NCBI GenBank assembly: GCA_026196955.1
Contig: JAPHTO010000119.1
Location: 1-50,471 of the forward strand
Source: Colwellia sp.
Lineage (GTDB): Bacteria; Pseudomonadota; Gammaproteobacteria; Enterobacterales; Alteromonadaceae
DNA: 50,471 bases
Reading direction: 5' to 3'
The stretch's first letter is position 1, and each line of letters begins with the position of its first letter. The notes beneath the pieces are model-generated. The model had not been told where the DNA came from. It worked only from the letters and a program-made list of their open reading frames with translations, and made no database searches. Positions 17,433-26,728 of this stretch are shown here, piece after piece. The translations under genes were made by a program, and so were the position numbers.

Positions 17433-19286
17433 ATGAACAAGTTAATTATAATACTGCTGATCACACTTGCACTCAGTGCTTGTGGTGGCTCAAGCTCAGA
17501 TGAGCAAACTACAACGCCGACACCTGATATTGTTGAGCCGACGTTACCTCAGGTGGATGATTATCAACTAGAGGCTACAACGACCTTACTTGATAATGCC
17601 GAGGCGTTATTGCAAGGCTTAAGCATTGATGATTTTTATGATCAAGCTTTCACACTTATCAGTGAGCGTAATATTGAAAATCTCATTGCTGATGGTCGCT
17701 TCGACCAAGTTGCCGCACAAGCGCTACAGTTAGAAAACATTTCTGATGAATACTCTATTCAAACAGGTCAATTATATGAGCGCATATTGGCCTTGTTATT
17801 AACCTACAATAAAGACGATTTAACCTTTAAGCAGCAAGTTTCTTTTGATGTTTTCAAAAAAGATCTAGAGTCGAAAATTGAATGGATTGCTTATGTTGAT
17901 TTTAATTATCCTGCAACCTATGGCTTTTTTGGCTGGCCGGGTTCAACGGAAACCTTTTTTACGCAAGCTTTCACTGTTAATAATAAAGCGCAAGCAGACG
18001 TTTATTTAACCTTGTTAAATCAAATTGGTAGAAGGTTTGCCCAAATAGAAGTGCTACTGGATACAAGAAAAGCCAAAGGCATTGTCGAACCAGCGTGGAC
18101 TCTTGGTTACTCGCAAGGACTAGTCGCAGCTATGGGAAATAGCGCGCCTGAATCAACGAGTTACTACCAAGCGTTAAATGATCAAATTACCGCATTATCA
18201 ACGATAAATGATGCGGAAAAACAAACACTGCGTGCCACACTGCTAAAAACAGTTAAAGATCGTGTGTTGCCTGCTTATAGCTCACTTGCTAATAAAATGA
18301 ATGGGCTTCTATCTCAAGCACCAGCCAATATAGGTTTTGGTCAATTTGAAGGCGGCGATGCATTTTATGATTTTACCCTAAGGTATTACACGTCGAGCAA
18401 TTTAACCGCTCAACAAGTGTATGACTTAGGACTGCAAGAGCTTGATCGTATTCATAACGAAATGCGCGTTATGTTTGATCAGTTAGGTTACCCTCAAGAT
18501 GAAAGTTTAGCCGCGCTTTATACAAGGGTAAATAGCGATGCAGAGCTTATACTGGCGAGTGAAGCTAAAGCGGTATATGAAGAAATAATCGCGCAAGCTT
18601 ATTTAGAGTTACCGAATTTGTTTGAAGTATTGCCCCAGCAAGAGGTTATTGTGGTTGGTGGTGAGTCAGGAGGCTATTATATCTCTGGCTCAGATGACGG
18701 CAGTCGTCCGGGCGCTTTTTATGCTAACACAGTAGATAATATGCCTTATACGACCATGCCAACCTTGGCTTATCATGAGGCCGTGCCGGGGCATCATTTA
18801 CAAATAGCACTTGCCAATGAATTAGACTTACCGCTTTTTCGCCAAAAGAGTCATGTCACTTCTTTTATTGAAGGTTGGGGCTTATATGCTGAGCGATTGG
18901 CAAAAGATTCAGGTTGGTATGCACAAAGTCCTTATGCGGATTTAGGGCGTTTGCAGTTTGAAGCAATGCGAGCAGCACGTTTAGTGGTTGATACGGGTAT
19001 TCATAGTAAAGGCTGGAGTAATAATTTCGCCGACCAATTCCATATTGAAAATGTCGGTTTTTCTGGCTCCATATCACGCTATAGTGTTTGGCCGGGTCAA
19101 GCGACTGCTTACATGACAGGAATGCTGAAGATTCTTGAATTAAGACAAATGGCAATTGATGAGCTAGGTGACTTATACGATATAAAAGAATTTCATACCG
19201 CCGTTATCGGTAATGGCTCTGTGCCCTTAGATGTATTGCAAACCGTTGTTGAGCAGTATATTGTCGACAAGTTAAATCCAGAGTAA
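17433..19286 (+). CDS. DUF885 family lipoprotein, probable metallopeptidase-like
   Basis: A 617-residue lipoprotein. The start is the ATG at 17433 with TAGGAAAG upstream; the longer frame adds 15 residues without a box. The lipobox is LSAC with Cys17, followed by a Ser/Thr/Pro linker. The body is the alpha-helical DUF885 domain, with the signature YHEAVPGHHLQIA (His448, Glu449, His454) and the downstream FIEGWGLYAERL, which together resemble a zinc-peptidase site. DUF885 proteins are widespread, often lipoproteins, with suspected peptidase activity. It stands alone; the flanking genes are on the other strand. Confidence 0.87.
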   Translation: MNKLIIILLITLALSACGGSSSDEQTTTPTPDIVEPTLPQVDDYQLEATTTLLDNAEALLQGLSIDDFYDQAFTLISERNIENLIADGRFDQVAAQALQLENISDEYSIQTGQLYERILALLLTYNKDDLTFKQQVSFDVFKKDLESKIEWIAYVDFNYPATYGFFGWPGSTETFFTQAFTVNNKAQADVYLTLLNQIGRRFAQIEVLLDTRKAKGIVEPAWTLGYSQGLVAAMGNSAPESTSYYQALNDQITALSTINDAEKQTLRATLLKTVKDRVLPAYSSLANKMNGLLSQAPANIGFGQFEGGDAFYDFTLRYYTSSNLTAQQVYDLGLQELDRIHNEMRVMFDQLGYPQDESLAALYTRVNSDAELILASEAKAVYEEIIAQAYLELPNLFEVLPQQEVIVVGGESGGYYISGSDDGSRPGAFYANTVDNMPYTTMPTLAYHEAVPGHHLQIALANELDLPLFRQKSHVTSFIEGWGLYAERLAKDSGWYAQSPYADLGRLQFEAMRAARLVVDTGIHSKGWSNNFADQFHIENVGFSGSISRYSVWPGQATAYMTGMLKILELRQMAIDELGDLYDIKEFHTAVIGNGSVPLDVLQTVVEQYIVDKLNPE

Positions 19287-19294
19287 TAGCTAGC

Positions 19295-19324
19295 GAGCGA
19301 CAAAACTAGAAGGTTTTGGCGCTC
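19295..19324 (+). terminator. hairpin after the DUF885 gene
   Basis: GAGCGACAAAAC can pair with GTTTTGGCGCTC with one mismatch around a six-base loop, 9 bases past the stop. A proper T-run is missing (ATCACTTTT), so it is a weak terminator at best. Confidence 0.35.
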
Positions 19325-19430
19325 ATCACTTTTACCGCCATAAGCAAATAAAATACAACAAGATGTGAAAATTAAGACTGTTGTTGTTTTTACTTGCTCA
19401 ATAGCGTTTTCTGATAAATTTTAAATCACA

Positions 19431-20897
19431 TTAAGGATATTTATACTGTCGAACATAGGTGCAGTAACAAGCTAATATTATTAGCCACAATAAGTTATAG
19501 ATAGTACCGCCACTATTCGCCGTATTAACATCAACTTCAGCTTCAGGTGTAGGCTGGCTATCTTTGACAGTAAATTGAATATTTGCGTTTGCTGAAAGCG
19601 CTGGATTACCGTTATCACTTACAGTGACAGTAATGTTGTGAGAGCTGCCAACAACCATAGAGGCGGGATCAAAATTAATTGTTTCCTTATTGATAATAGG
19701 CGAGGGAATAGCGCCCCCCATAATCCAAGAAAAACTTAATAGGTCATCAGCATTTTCATCAGAGGCACTGGCGGTAATTTCTACTATGCCATCAGTTAAT
19801 TCTATTGTTGAAACAACAATATTATTTTGCCTTATTGATAAGGAAACTTCAGGGGCAATATTGGCAGCGCTTATTGAACAGCCATTATTGTCAACGATAT
19901 CGCCAACAGATGTATTGGGGCATAAATCGACGTCATTTGCTATGCCATCGTTATCATCATCAGCATAAAGTACAGGTGTATTTTCGTTACAGCGCTCGGC
20001 AGTGTTTTGGTTTGTTGGTGTACAGTGCGCCAGATAATCAATTTCCATTGTTGCCTTATTAAGGCTTGGATTGATTGCCCCTCCAAGGTTTCCACCCATG
20101 GCAACATTGAGTAAGACAAACATCGGCTCTTTATATTGTGGGCAACTCGAGACATTATGAGAGGCCACTAAGGTATCATCCATGTAGAAAGAGATGTTAT
20201 CTTCATCCCACTCTATTGCGTAGTCGTGCCAGTTGAGGACATCGTTCGCGCCGTTGGGGTAATTAAATCTGACTTCATTGCCACAATTTGCCCCTCCAGT
20301 GTTGAAGAAATTGGTGATATAGGTACTGGGGCTATTAGCAAACCATTCCCAAACGTCAATTTCACCTGCGCCTGGGTTTGGCCAATTGGAAAAGTCATCA
20401 TCGTTTTTTCTTGGGCTTTCAGCGATGCGGTTTTCTAGCATCCAAAATGCTGGCCATGTACCCCCTTCTAAATTATGAAATCGTATTCTTGATTCTATCC
20501 TACCGTACAGAAATTCTTGCTTGTCTTTACTATTGATGCGACCTGACGTCCAACTTCTTGCTTGATTATTTAGCCCTGAGCAGTTTACTTGCTGCTTACG
20601 GGCAATAATTTTTAAGGTGCCATTGGAAACGTCAAAGTTTTTATTCGCGCTGCTATCATCATCGGTATAACACTGTAACTCGTTGTTAAAATTGGCATCA
20701 GTTTGTGCTGTCCAGTTATCCCAATTAACACGGGTACCAGAAAAGGTATCGATAAAGTTAACTTCCCAACCTGCCATTGAAGAGGAGGTAACAAATAAGC
20801 TTAACAAGCTAACGAAAAGTCCGATTTTTTTTGTTATGTTTTGGTTCTTCATTGAAACAAACTTACTTTTCATTTTTATTGATTTATTCATAGTCAT
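19431..20897 (-). CDS. secreted GH16 beta-glucanase with GlyGly-CTERM-like tail
   Basis: A 488-residue exported glycoside hydrolase of family 16. A signal peptide ends near SSSMA (about residue 42 from the first start). The catalytic domain (about 43-300) carries the GH16 motif ExDxxE as GEIDVWEW (nucleophile Glu179, Asp181, acid/base Glu184), with the beta-bulge Met lost as in laminarinases. Residues 305-345 are a calcium-binding thrombospondin type 3 repeat (DDDNDGIANDVDLCP). An Ig-like domain follows. The tail NTANSGG, a hydrophobic helix and a short basic end resembles a GlyGly-CTERM (rhombosortase) signal. The start is uncertain: three in-frame ATGs occur in the first 16 codons. Laminarin is the likely substrate. 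Confidence 0.87.
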   Translation of the reverse strand: MTMNKSIKMKSKFVSMKNQNITKKIGLFVSLLSLFVTSSSMAGWEVNFIDTFSGTRVNWDNWTAQTDANFNNELQCYTDDDSSANKNFDVSNGTLKIIARKQQVNCSGLNNQARSWTSGRINSKDKQEFLYGRIESRIRFHNLEGGTWPAFWMLENRIAESPRKNDDDFSNWPNPGAGEIDVWEWFANSPSTYITNFFNTGGANCGNEVRFNYPNGANDVLNWHDYAIEWDEDNISFYMDDTLVASHNVSSCPQYKEPMFVLLNVAMGGNLGGAINPSLNKATMEIDYLAHCTPTNQNTAERCNENTPVLYADDDNDGIANDVDLCPNTSVGDIVDNNGCSISAANIAPEVSLSIRQNNIVVSTIELTDGIVEITASASDENADDLLSFSWIMGGAIPSPIINKETINFDPASMVVGSSHNITVTVSDNGNPALSANANIQFTVKDSQPTPEAEVDVNTANSGGTIYNLLWLIILACYCTYVRQYKYP

Positions 20898-20955
20898 TTC
20901 TTATGTCATAAAGTATTTAAGTAAATTATTTTTTCTTTTTAAGTGACTATTTAAC

Positions 20956-23900
20956 TTATAGCGACTTTAAAAAGGCTAAGAGCGCAGCTTCATCAGATTC
21001 AGAAAGTTGTTCATAGTTTATTTTTGAATTTTCCGATTCACCGCCATGCCAAAGTATCGCTTCATCGATAGTTCGAGCGCGGCCATCATGTAAATAACTA
21101 TGCTCAGGTGTGCACACTTCATTACCTTGACCACCTATGAGATTAACCACGCCACCCGTAACGCAGGCTGAAAGCCCTATACCCCATAGAGGTGTGGTAC
21201 GCCATTCAGCCCCTGAAGCATTGCCTTCACCTAGATTGTCAGCAAGCCCTTCGCCCATATCGTGTAATAATAAATCGCTATAAGGATGAATAGTTTGATC
21301 TCTAAGCTCACTAAAGGGGTGATAAAGGCTAGTTTGAAAAGTTGGCGTATGGCAATCAGCACAGCCAATATTGCTAAATAAAGCTTTCCCTAATTGTACT
21401 TGTGGATCATCAAGATCACGCTGTGCTCGTACGCCAAGTAAGGCGATATATTTGGTGAGATCATTTAAATGCTCATCACTTAATGCTTGTTGGGTATTAC
21501 ACTCGTCTCTTGCTAATTGAGCTGAGCCACAATCAGGCGAGGGGAGTAGAGACGTCATTACCCCCATATCGGTATTAAACGCCCCCGCAATTTGATGTTT
21601 TACACTTGATGTTGCTGCTTTCCAACCAAAGCGACCTAATCGAACCTCTTGTGTAAGTGGGTCAATTGAGCTTTGTGCTTTGCCTGATATGCCAAACGGT
21701 TCGACCTCATCGTTTACATCGGCTAAGGCTAAAATCGCTTCCTCTGGTATTGCTTCTAATAAGCCTAAACCGACTAATTGTGGCGCTATGCGCGCAGAAA
21801 ATTTTTCAGGCGTTCCGGTTGAAAAAGCATAATTAGGTGAGCGTAAACCATTGCTTTCAGTCCAAGAGGCAATAGCAACAGTTCCCTCAGCTTGAACACC
21901 GTTAATGTTTGAAGGTTGTAATACATTACCGCGTTGTGCATCTGGGTTGCCATCAGCATCTGCTATTTTAAAGACCCATTTATCTAAAGGGGTGTTAACA
22001 GGAACAGGCGCGGCTCTACCATTACGCTCGTGACAGTTTGCACAACTGGTATTAACAAAATGATTACCTGATTTACCAACCATTTCTGAAAAAATACCGT
22101 TTGCGGGATCTTCATCGTGTTGTCCGTCAACAAATGAGGTGTGGTGCAGTCGTCGTCCTAGAACAAAAGCTTGGCCATTAAGGCTAGATAAATTGGTGGC
22201 CATCTGCATAAAATGATCATCAGGCTCATTGGTGTATTGGTAGGGTAGAGTCGTATTACCCCCTAACCAGCCTTCTTTGGCTATAGGGTGTGAATTTTCG
22301 CGCTCTGACGATTTATCGTCAAAATCACCCACTGTTTTCCAAGGTACCATGCCACCTTTACCCACTTGATAAAGATAGGTAGTGCCATAGTAATTAGCGC
22401 GCCCCTCAGGTACGCCAAGTAAAAATTGACTGACTTCAATCTCCATATGTTGACCAATACTTAGTGCTGCTGAATCACCATTTAAGCCTTTAAATTCTGA
22501 AATGGTGAGGGAGTACTTGTATTGATCACCCGTGGTACTAGTTTGGTTAAGGTCATTGTCATACGTGCCATGACCTAGGGTGACGACTTCAGGCTCATAG
22601 TTGCCGTGATATTGGGCAACGGTATTCATGCCTGAATACCAAGCTCTAAATTCTAATGCTTCAAGCTGCCATTCACTCACCCATTCTATGAGTATTTCAG
22701 TGCCGCCTTTGGCAACATAATCGGTAAATTTGTATCTTGCTGTTCTATGCGTCCAGTAATGAGATAAGTAATGATCGTATTGTTGGAATTGATCTTCTTT
22801 AGCATGTCGATCGCGCCCCCTATCAGCAAACTTGGTGATAACAGCATCATTGGTTTCATAGATTAAGGCGTGCTCTTGCTCGGTACTTGACGTGTATAAA
22901 GGCACTATATCGCCAAAAAGGCCGTAGGCTTGACTGTGCCAACCATCTATTTGGGTGCCCTCAGTCATACCTGCCTGTGAATCACCAATAAAAAAGTAAA
23001 GGGGTCTATTATTATAAGCGGCTTGTTTTGTGCCATCGTCGCGAGTAATGACTGATAAATTGGGGACACCCGAGGCAGTACCATCTGTCACCAATAATGG
23101 CGGCCAATTAGTTGCACAACCAGCATTACAATTACTCCCCTCAGAGTTAAGATCATTATCAAATACATATAAGGTGAAATTGGGGTTATCGCTATCTGCA
23201 CCGCCAACTAGTATGTCGTTATTAAAAGCGACCTCAATGAGTTGCTTGACGGTTTCACAACCAAAAAAGTCAACATGGGTACCTTCAGGCGTGGCTGGAC
23301 AATTATCTCTATTATCGAAAATGCCATCATTGTCTGAGTCAGGACAGCCAACCTCATTAACAATAGCGTTTTGTGGTGTGCTTGGGCAGCTATCTAGGTT
23401 GTTAGCAATACCATCATTATCGTCATCAATAATAGTGACAATTTGCAGCCAATTGAGATTAAAAGGCCCTGAATTAACATGAAGACGTAAGGTATGTGTG
23501 CCACTGGCTACATTGAAAGAGTTGACATTATGCGTTTCAAAAGTTTGCCACCCACCGGTGCCATTAACGGTATCACTACCAATGGTAGTACCGTTTATCG
23601 ATAAGCTATAGTTACCGCCACCAGATTCCGACGCGACACGTGTGCTGATTGCATAAGTGCCCGCTGTTAATGTTACGGAATACTCCAACCACTCAGAAGC
23701 ATCCATATAACCAATGTTATAACCGCCACCTGCATCTGTGGTCACTTCGATGTCAACTTGATCATTTTTATAGTTTGCACCGCCTTGGTTAGCTGCGGTG
23801 GTATCAAAGTAGTCGGTGTAATCTTCTGCTTCAATGGTAATATCAATAGCTTGGTGAATAATTTCACAGCCCGTTTCGTCTACCCGTTTATTTGCAGCAG

Positions 23901-24252
23901 TGTTTGGACAGCTATCAATATCATCAAAAACACCATCCTTATCGGCATCGGCTATTACAGTGAGAATACAGCCTGTGCTATCCACTTCACTGCCTTCTAC
24001 AGTATTAGAGCAGGCATCGATATTATCAAAAACCCCATCACTGTCGGTATCAGGGCAACCAAGGGCATTAACGACACTACTGGCAGGTGTGCTTGGACAA
24101 ATATCTATGCTATTAACAACATTATCATTATCAAGATCGTTATTAACGTCAGGCTCTGTTGTTTCTCCACCGCCACCACAGGCAGATATCATGGTAAGTA
24201 GCAATGATATTGATAGCCATTTTTTAGTGGTGCTGAATATTTGTTGTTTCAT
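20956..24252 (-). CDS. CBM6 and TSP3-repeat di-heme oxidoreductase lipoprotein
   Basis: A 1098-residue lipoprotein (lipobox ISAC, Cys25). Order: TSP3 Asp-rich repeats (about 37-135); a CBM6 module (about 137-270, IEAEDYTDYFDTT.., ending GPFNLNWLQI); more TSP3 repeats; a secreted-repeat lipoprotein module (about 340-425, with DGTKQAAYNNRPLYFF); and a long di-heme peroxidase-like region related to DHOR/DUF1111. Two haem sites are clear: CANCH at 737-741 and CADCH at 964-968. The tail YLHDGRARTIDEAILWHGG is typical of MauG/CCP relatives. Combining carbohydrate binding with di-heme chemistry on the cell surface is unusual. It sits between the GH16 gene and the glycan-binding-like lipoprotein gene. 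An electron-transfer or oxidising role on polysaccharide is inference. Confidence 0.85.
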   Translation of the reverse strand: MKQQIFSTTKKWLSISLLLTMISACGGGGETTEPDVNNDLDNDNVVNSIDICPSTPASSVVNALGCPDTDSDGVFDNIDACSNTVEGSEVDSTGCILTVIADADKDGVFDDIDSCPNTAANKRVDETGCEIIHQAIDITIEAEDYTDYFDTTAANQGGANYKNDQVDIEVTTDAGGGYNIGYMDASEWLEYSVTLTAGTYAISTRVASESGGGNYSLSINGTTIGSDTVNGTGGWQTFETHNVNSFNVASGTHTLRLHVNSGPFNLNWLQIVTIIDDDNDGIANNLDSCPSTPQNAIVNEVGCPDSDNDGIFDNRDNCPATPEGTHVDFFGCETVKQLIEVAFNNDILVGGADSDNPNFTLYVFDNDLNSEGSNCNAGCATNWPPLLVTDGTASGVPNLSVITRDDGTKQAAYNNRPLYFFIGDSQAGMTEGTQIDGWHSQAYGLFGDIVPLYTSSTEQEHALIYETNDAVITKFADRGRDRHAKEDQFQQYDHYLSHYWTHRTARYKFTDYVAKGGTEILIEWVSEWQLEALEFRAWYSGMNTVAQYHGNYEPEVVTLGHGTYDNDLNQTSTTGDQYKYSLTISEFKGLNGDSAALSIGQHMEIEVSQFLLGVPEGRANYYGTTYLYQVGKGGMVPWKTVGDFDDKSSERENSHPIAKEGWLGGNTTLPYQYTNEPDDHFMQMATNLSSLNGQAFVLGRRLHHTSFVDGQHDEDPANGIFSEMVGKSGNHFVNTSCANCHERNGRAAPVPVNTPLDKWVFKIADADGNPDAQRGNVLQPSNINGVQAEGTVAIASWTESNGLRSPNYAFSTGTPEKFSARIAPQLVGLGLLEAIPEEAILALADVNDEVEPFGISGKAQSSIDPLTQEVRLGRFGWKAATSSVKHQIAGAFNTDMGVMTSLLPSPDCGSAQLARDECNTQQALSDEHLNDLTKYIALLGVRAQRDLDDPQVQLGKALFSNIGCADCHTPTFQTSLYHPFSELRDQTIHPYSDLLLHDMGEGLADNLGEGNASGAEWRTTPLWGIGLSACVTGGVVNLIGGQGNEVCTPEHSYLHDGRARTIDEAILWHGGESENSKINYEQLSESDEAALLAFLKSL

Positions 24253-24297
24253 TTTTACTTGTTTCTCTTTTCTTTTGGTGTTTTTTAGAGTTCATTA

Positions 24298-24438
24298 TCA
24301 AACTTGCGGCGATGAAATTTGTTTAGGTTTTACTGTTTTTGACTCGCTTCTTTGTTCAATAAAAAATAATGTGATATAGCTAATGAGTAAGATAATCAGC
24401 CCACAAGCTATATTTTCTACTAGATTGGATTTCTTCAT
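24298..24438 (-). CDS. 46-residue single-span membrane peptide
   Basis: A short frame between the glycan-binding lipoprotein gene and the di-heme gene, same strand. It has ATG at 24438, GAGAG about 8 bases upstream and a TGA at 24298-24300. The peptide begins MKKSNLVENIACGLIILLIS, continues through ITLFFIE to a basic, polar end (SKTVKPKQISSPQV). That is one transmembrane helix with a short cytoplasmic N-terminus and a charged tail. The spacing to the next start is 45 bases. No family is recognised. Coding status is inferred from the box, the composition and the position. Confidence 0.5.
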   Translation of the reverse strand: MKKSNLVENIACGLIILLISYITLFFIEQRSESKTVKPKQISSPQV

Positions 24439-24528
24439 AAAATGACTCTCTTTTATTAAATAGAAAAGGGCTTACAGAAATCACCGTAAACCCTTTTATT
24501 GAACAAAATTCATTATGAAAAATTAGCG

Positions 24529-26241
24529 TTATTCATTGTGACCAAAAGTGATATTGTCAAAGTAACTCACCGTATCAGAAGCTCTACCATCAAGGTTAAA
24601 ATCAGGGAAAACTATCACTGAATTGATACCAATGGTTTCTGCCATACCAATGCGGCTAGAGAAGTCAAAAGTAAGCTCTTCCCATTCATTGATTTTAGTA
24701 TTGGCTACTTTAATTTCTGGTTGCGCGGCAGCGCCAACTGAGAACTTCAAGGCAACATCACTGATAACAGACTTGTAAACCATGATTTTAACAATACTGT
24801 TAGTCGCATCCATAGTGAATGCAGGAGTATTGGCAGCGGTTGTTTCAGTACCTGCCCATGGCTGTCCTGTTTGTCTCGCGGTAAACTTGGCAACAATTGC
24901 TGAGTCATTTACTGCAGATGAAGCAGGGTTAGCAACAAACTCTAAGGCTGGGTTATCATCATTTTCAAATACAGCCCAGTCAAAGTCACTACCTAAACCA
25001 GCCGCTTCAAAATCGTATGGTGTACCAACTGGAGTGAAACCAGAAGGCGGTGGTGGAGGAGTATTGTCATCAGTATAAAAGACAACATTATCAATGCTGT
25101 ATTCAGCACCATCGCCAGTTCCCCACGCTGGGAACATCATGATCAGGTTCACATTGGTAAGGCCTAAATCAGCGACGTTAAAGGTGTAGTGTACCCAAGT
25201 ATCTAATACGGGGGCTTGGCCTTCAACACTGGTATTTAAGTTAACTTCTGCAACGCCACCACCTTCAAGTTTTAACATCCAATCGGTGTCACCACCTGTT
25301 GGCATTGCTGTGACTTTCAGATCAAACTCTAGTGTAGTACCTGCTGGTGTATCAAAAGCAACACCACCGACAGCATCTCTGGCGTTAAAGCCGACAACGG
25401 TATCACCATTAATCGTAAATTGAGTCACTTGATCGTAGGCAGGATCGGAATCAGTTATAATTGCTGGCGTGGTGCCACCACAACAATCCCAAGCTCCCCA
25501 AAGTGGGTTTGCTGCATCTTCATAAACCACTAATGCAGGTGTTGGCTCTACCATGACATCTGTAACTGTGATGGTAAATGTTTGCATCGTATCATCCGTA
25601 CCATCGTTTACCGTCAAGGTAATTTCAGTCGCGGCAACATCACCTGAGGCTGGCGTGCCAGATAAAATGCCTGTTGCAGCATCAAAGGTTAACCATGAAA
25701 GCGCCCCTGGAATGGTGGTTGACATAGTTAGGGTGTCATTGTCAGCATCAGTTGCTGTTAATGTATAAGAATATGCTTCGCCAACCGTCGCGCTGATAAT
25801 TACATCGCTGGTAATTGTCGGAGCATTATTTGCCGCTACAGGTACGGTAACCCCAATGCTGAAAGATTGCGTAACTTCATCAGTTCCATCACTCACGGTT
25901 AATGTTATTGCATGATCGCCTTCATCAGCTTCAGCAGGTGTGCCACTGAGTACGCCCGTTGCACTATCAAACGAAAGCCATGAAGGTAAGCTAGATGCTG
26001 ATAATGTTAATGTGTCGCCATCAGCATCACTTGAGGCTAGTGTATATGAATATTCCGAGCCTGCTTCTACTGTATTAACCGCTGTGCTTGAAATAACAGG
26101 CGCTGTATTTGGTGTCGGCGTTGGTGTTGGCGTTGGAGCCGGCGTTGGTGTATCTGAACTTGAACTACCACAAGCTGATAGCGCTAAGCTTAAGCCTACG
26201 GTGAGCAATGTTTTGACCAATTTAGTATTTGATTTATTCAT
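24529..26241 (-). CDS. surface glycan-binding-like lipoprotein with Ig-like and CBM-like domains
   Basis: A 570-residue lipoprotein (lipobox LSAC, Cys24) with a Pro-Thr repeat linker at about 30-45. Two putative-Ig/cadherin-like domains follow (about 46-132 and 138-228), each with DADGDTLTLSA or DADNDTLTMST and LSGTPA, the He_PIG pattern. Two jelly-roll domains resembling CBM4-type glucan-binding modules come next (about 235-390, ending YSIDNVVFY; and 410-570, ending VSYFDNITFG). There is no catalytic motif. As first gene of a group with GH16 and CBM6 proteins it probably captures beta-1,3-glucan at the cell surface. The start is clear by its signal peptide. Confidence 0.75.
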   Translation of the reverse strand: MNKSNTKLVKTLLTVGLSLALSACGSSSSDTPTPAPTPTPTPTPNTAPVISSTAVNTVEAGSEYSYTLASSDADGDTLTLSASSLPSWLSFDSATGVLSGTPAEADEGDHAITLTVSDGTDEVTQSFSIGVTVPVAANNAPTITSDVIISATVGEAYSYTLTATDADNDTLTMSTTIPGALSWLTFDAATGILSGTPASGDVAATEITLTVNDGTDDTMQTFTITVTDVMVEPTPALVVYEDAANPLWGAWDCCGGTTPAIITDSDPAYDQVTQFTINGDTVVGFNARDAVGGVAFDTPAGTTLEFDLKVTAMPTGGDTDWMLKLEGGGVAEVNLNTSVEGQAPVLDTWVHYTFNVADLGLTNVNLIMMFPAWGTGDGAEYSIDNVVFYTDDNTPPPPPSGFTPVGTPYDFEAAGLGSDFDWAVFENDDNPALEFVANPASSAVNDSAIVAKFTARQTGQPWAGTETTAANTPAFTMDATNSIVKIMVYKSVISDVALKFSVGAAAQPEIKVANTKINEWEELTFDFSSRIGMAETIGINSVIVFPDFNLDGRASDTVSYFDNITFGHNE

Positions 26242-26728
26242 GTATTTTCCAAAAGTTATCTGCAGCTCTATAAACTTTCACTACATCAAATAGTGTTAAT
26301 AACTTTTTTGATTTAAGGTGAAAGCATCACGTTGAACATTGTTTTAATTACGTTTTTTATTTTAAGATAGCTAGGTTGAAGGAATGCATTTACATAATCA
26401 CAAAAGTAAAAACTTAAACTCAAGCTAAATTTACAATACAGACATTTGAAGCTTTAACTATGCAGATTCGGTGAAGCGGTAGGTTTGACAAGGTGAAAAG
26501 GTCAAACGGAACGTGAGAGGGGGAAATAACTTATTTTATTGGGGTATTTACCTGATGAAATGATACTTACTGAGCCGTAAACATACATAAATGAGTTTCT
26601 AATTTGGCTAGTTGCTGTGACTATGCGCTTTATCATTTGCTCAAAATAAAACTATAAAAATAGCATAGCGCGTAGCAGTGATTTTTAAATGCTACCTATG
26701 TCAGCGAAGATTTTACTGGTTTGCTCCG
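26242..26728. other. gene-free region
   Basis: 487 bases with no supportable reading frame. It should hold the promoter for the minus-strand glucan locus (near 26242-26400) and the 3' end of the DUF3754 transcript. The only structure seen is a small inverted repeat, GTAGCA at 26672-26677 and TGCTAC at 26690-26695, without a T-run. Confidence 0.4.

Noticed and set aside
20956..24252. Third haem site at CNAGC in the lipoprotein module
   Set aside because: The sequence is CNAGCAT, lacking the His needed for CxxCH.
23758..24379. Two plus-strand frames of about 150 residues opposite the CBM6/haem gene
   Set aside because: They are antisense shadows of Asp-rich TSP3 and CBM6 coding sequence, with no ribosome site or protein-like pattern.
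25940..26293. Plus-strand frame with VGVGVGVGAGVGV repeat
   Set aside because: It is the antisense reading of the Pro-Thr linker of the lipoprotein gene, not a separate gene or a functional repeat array.
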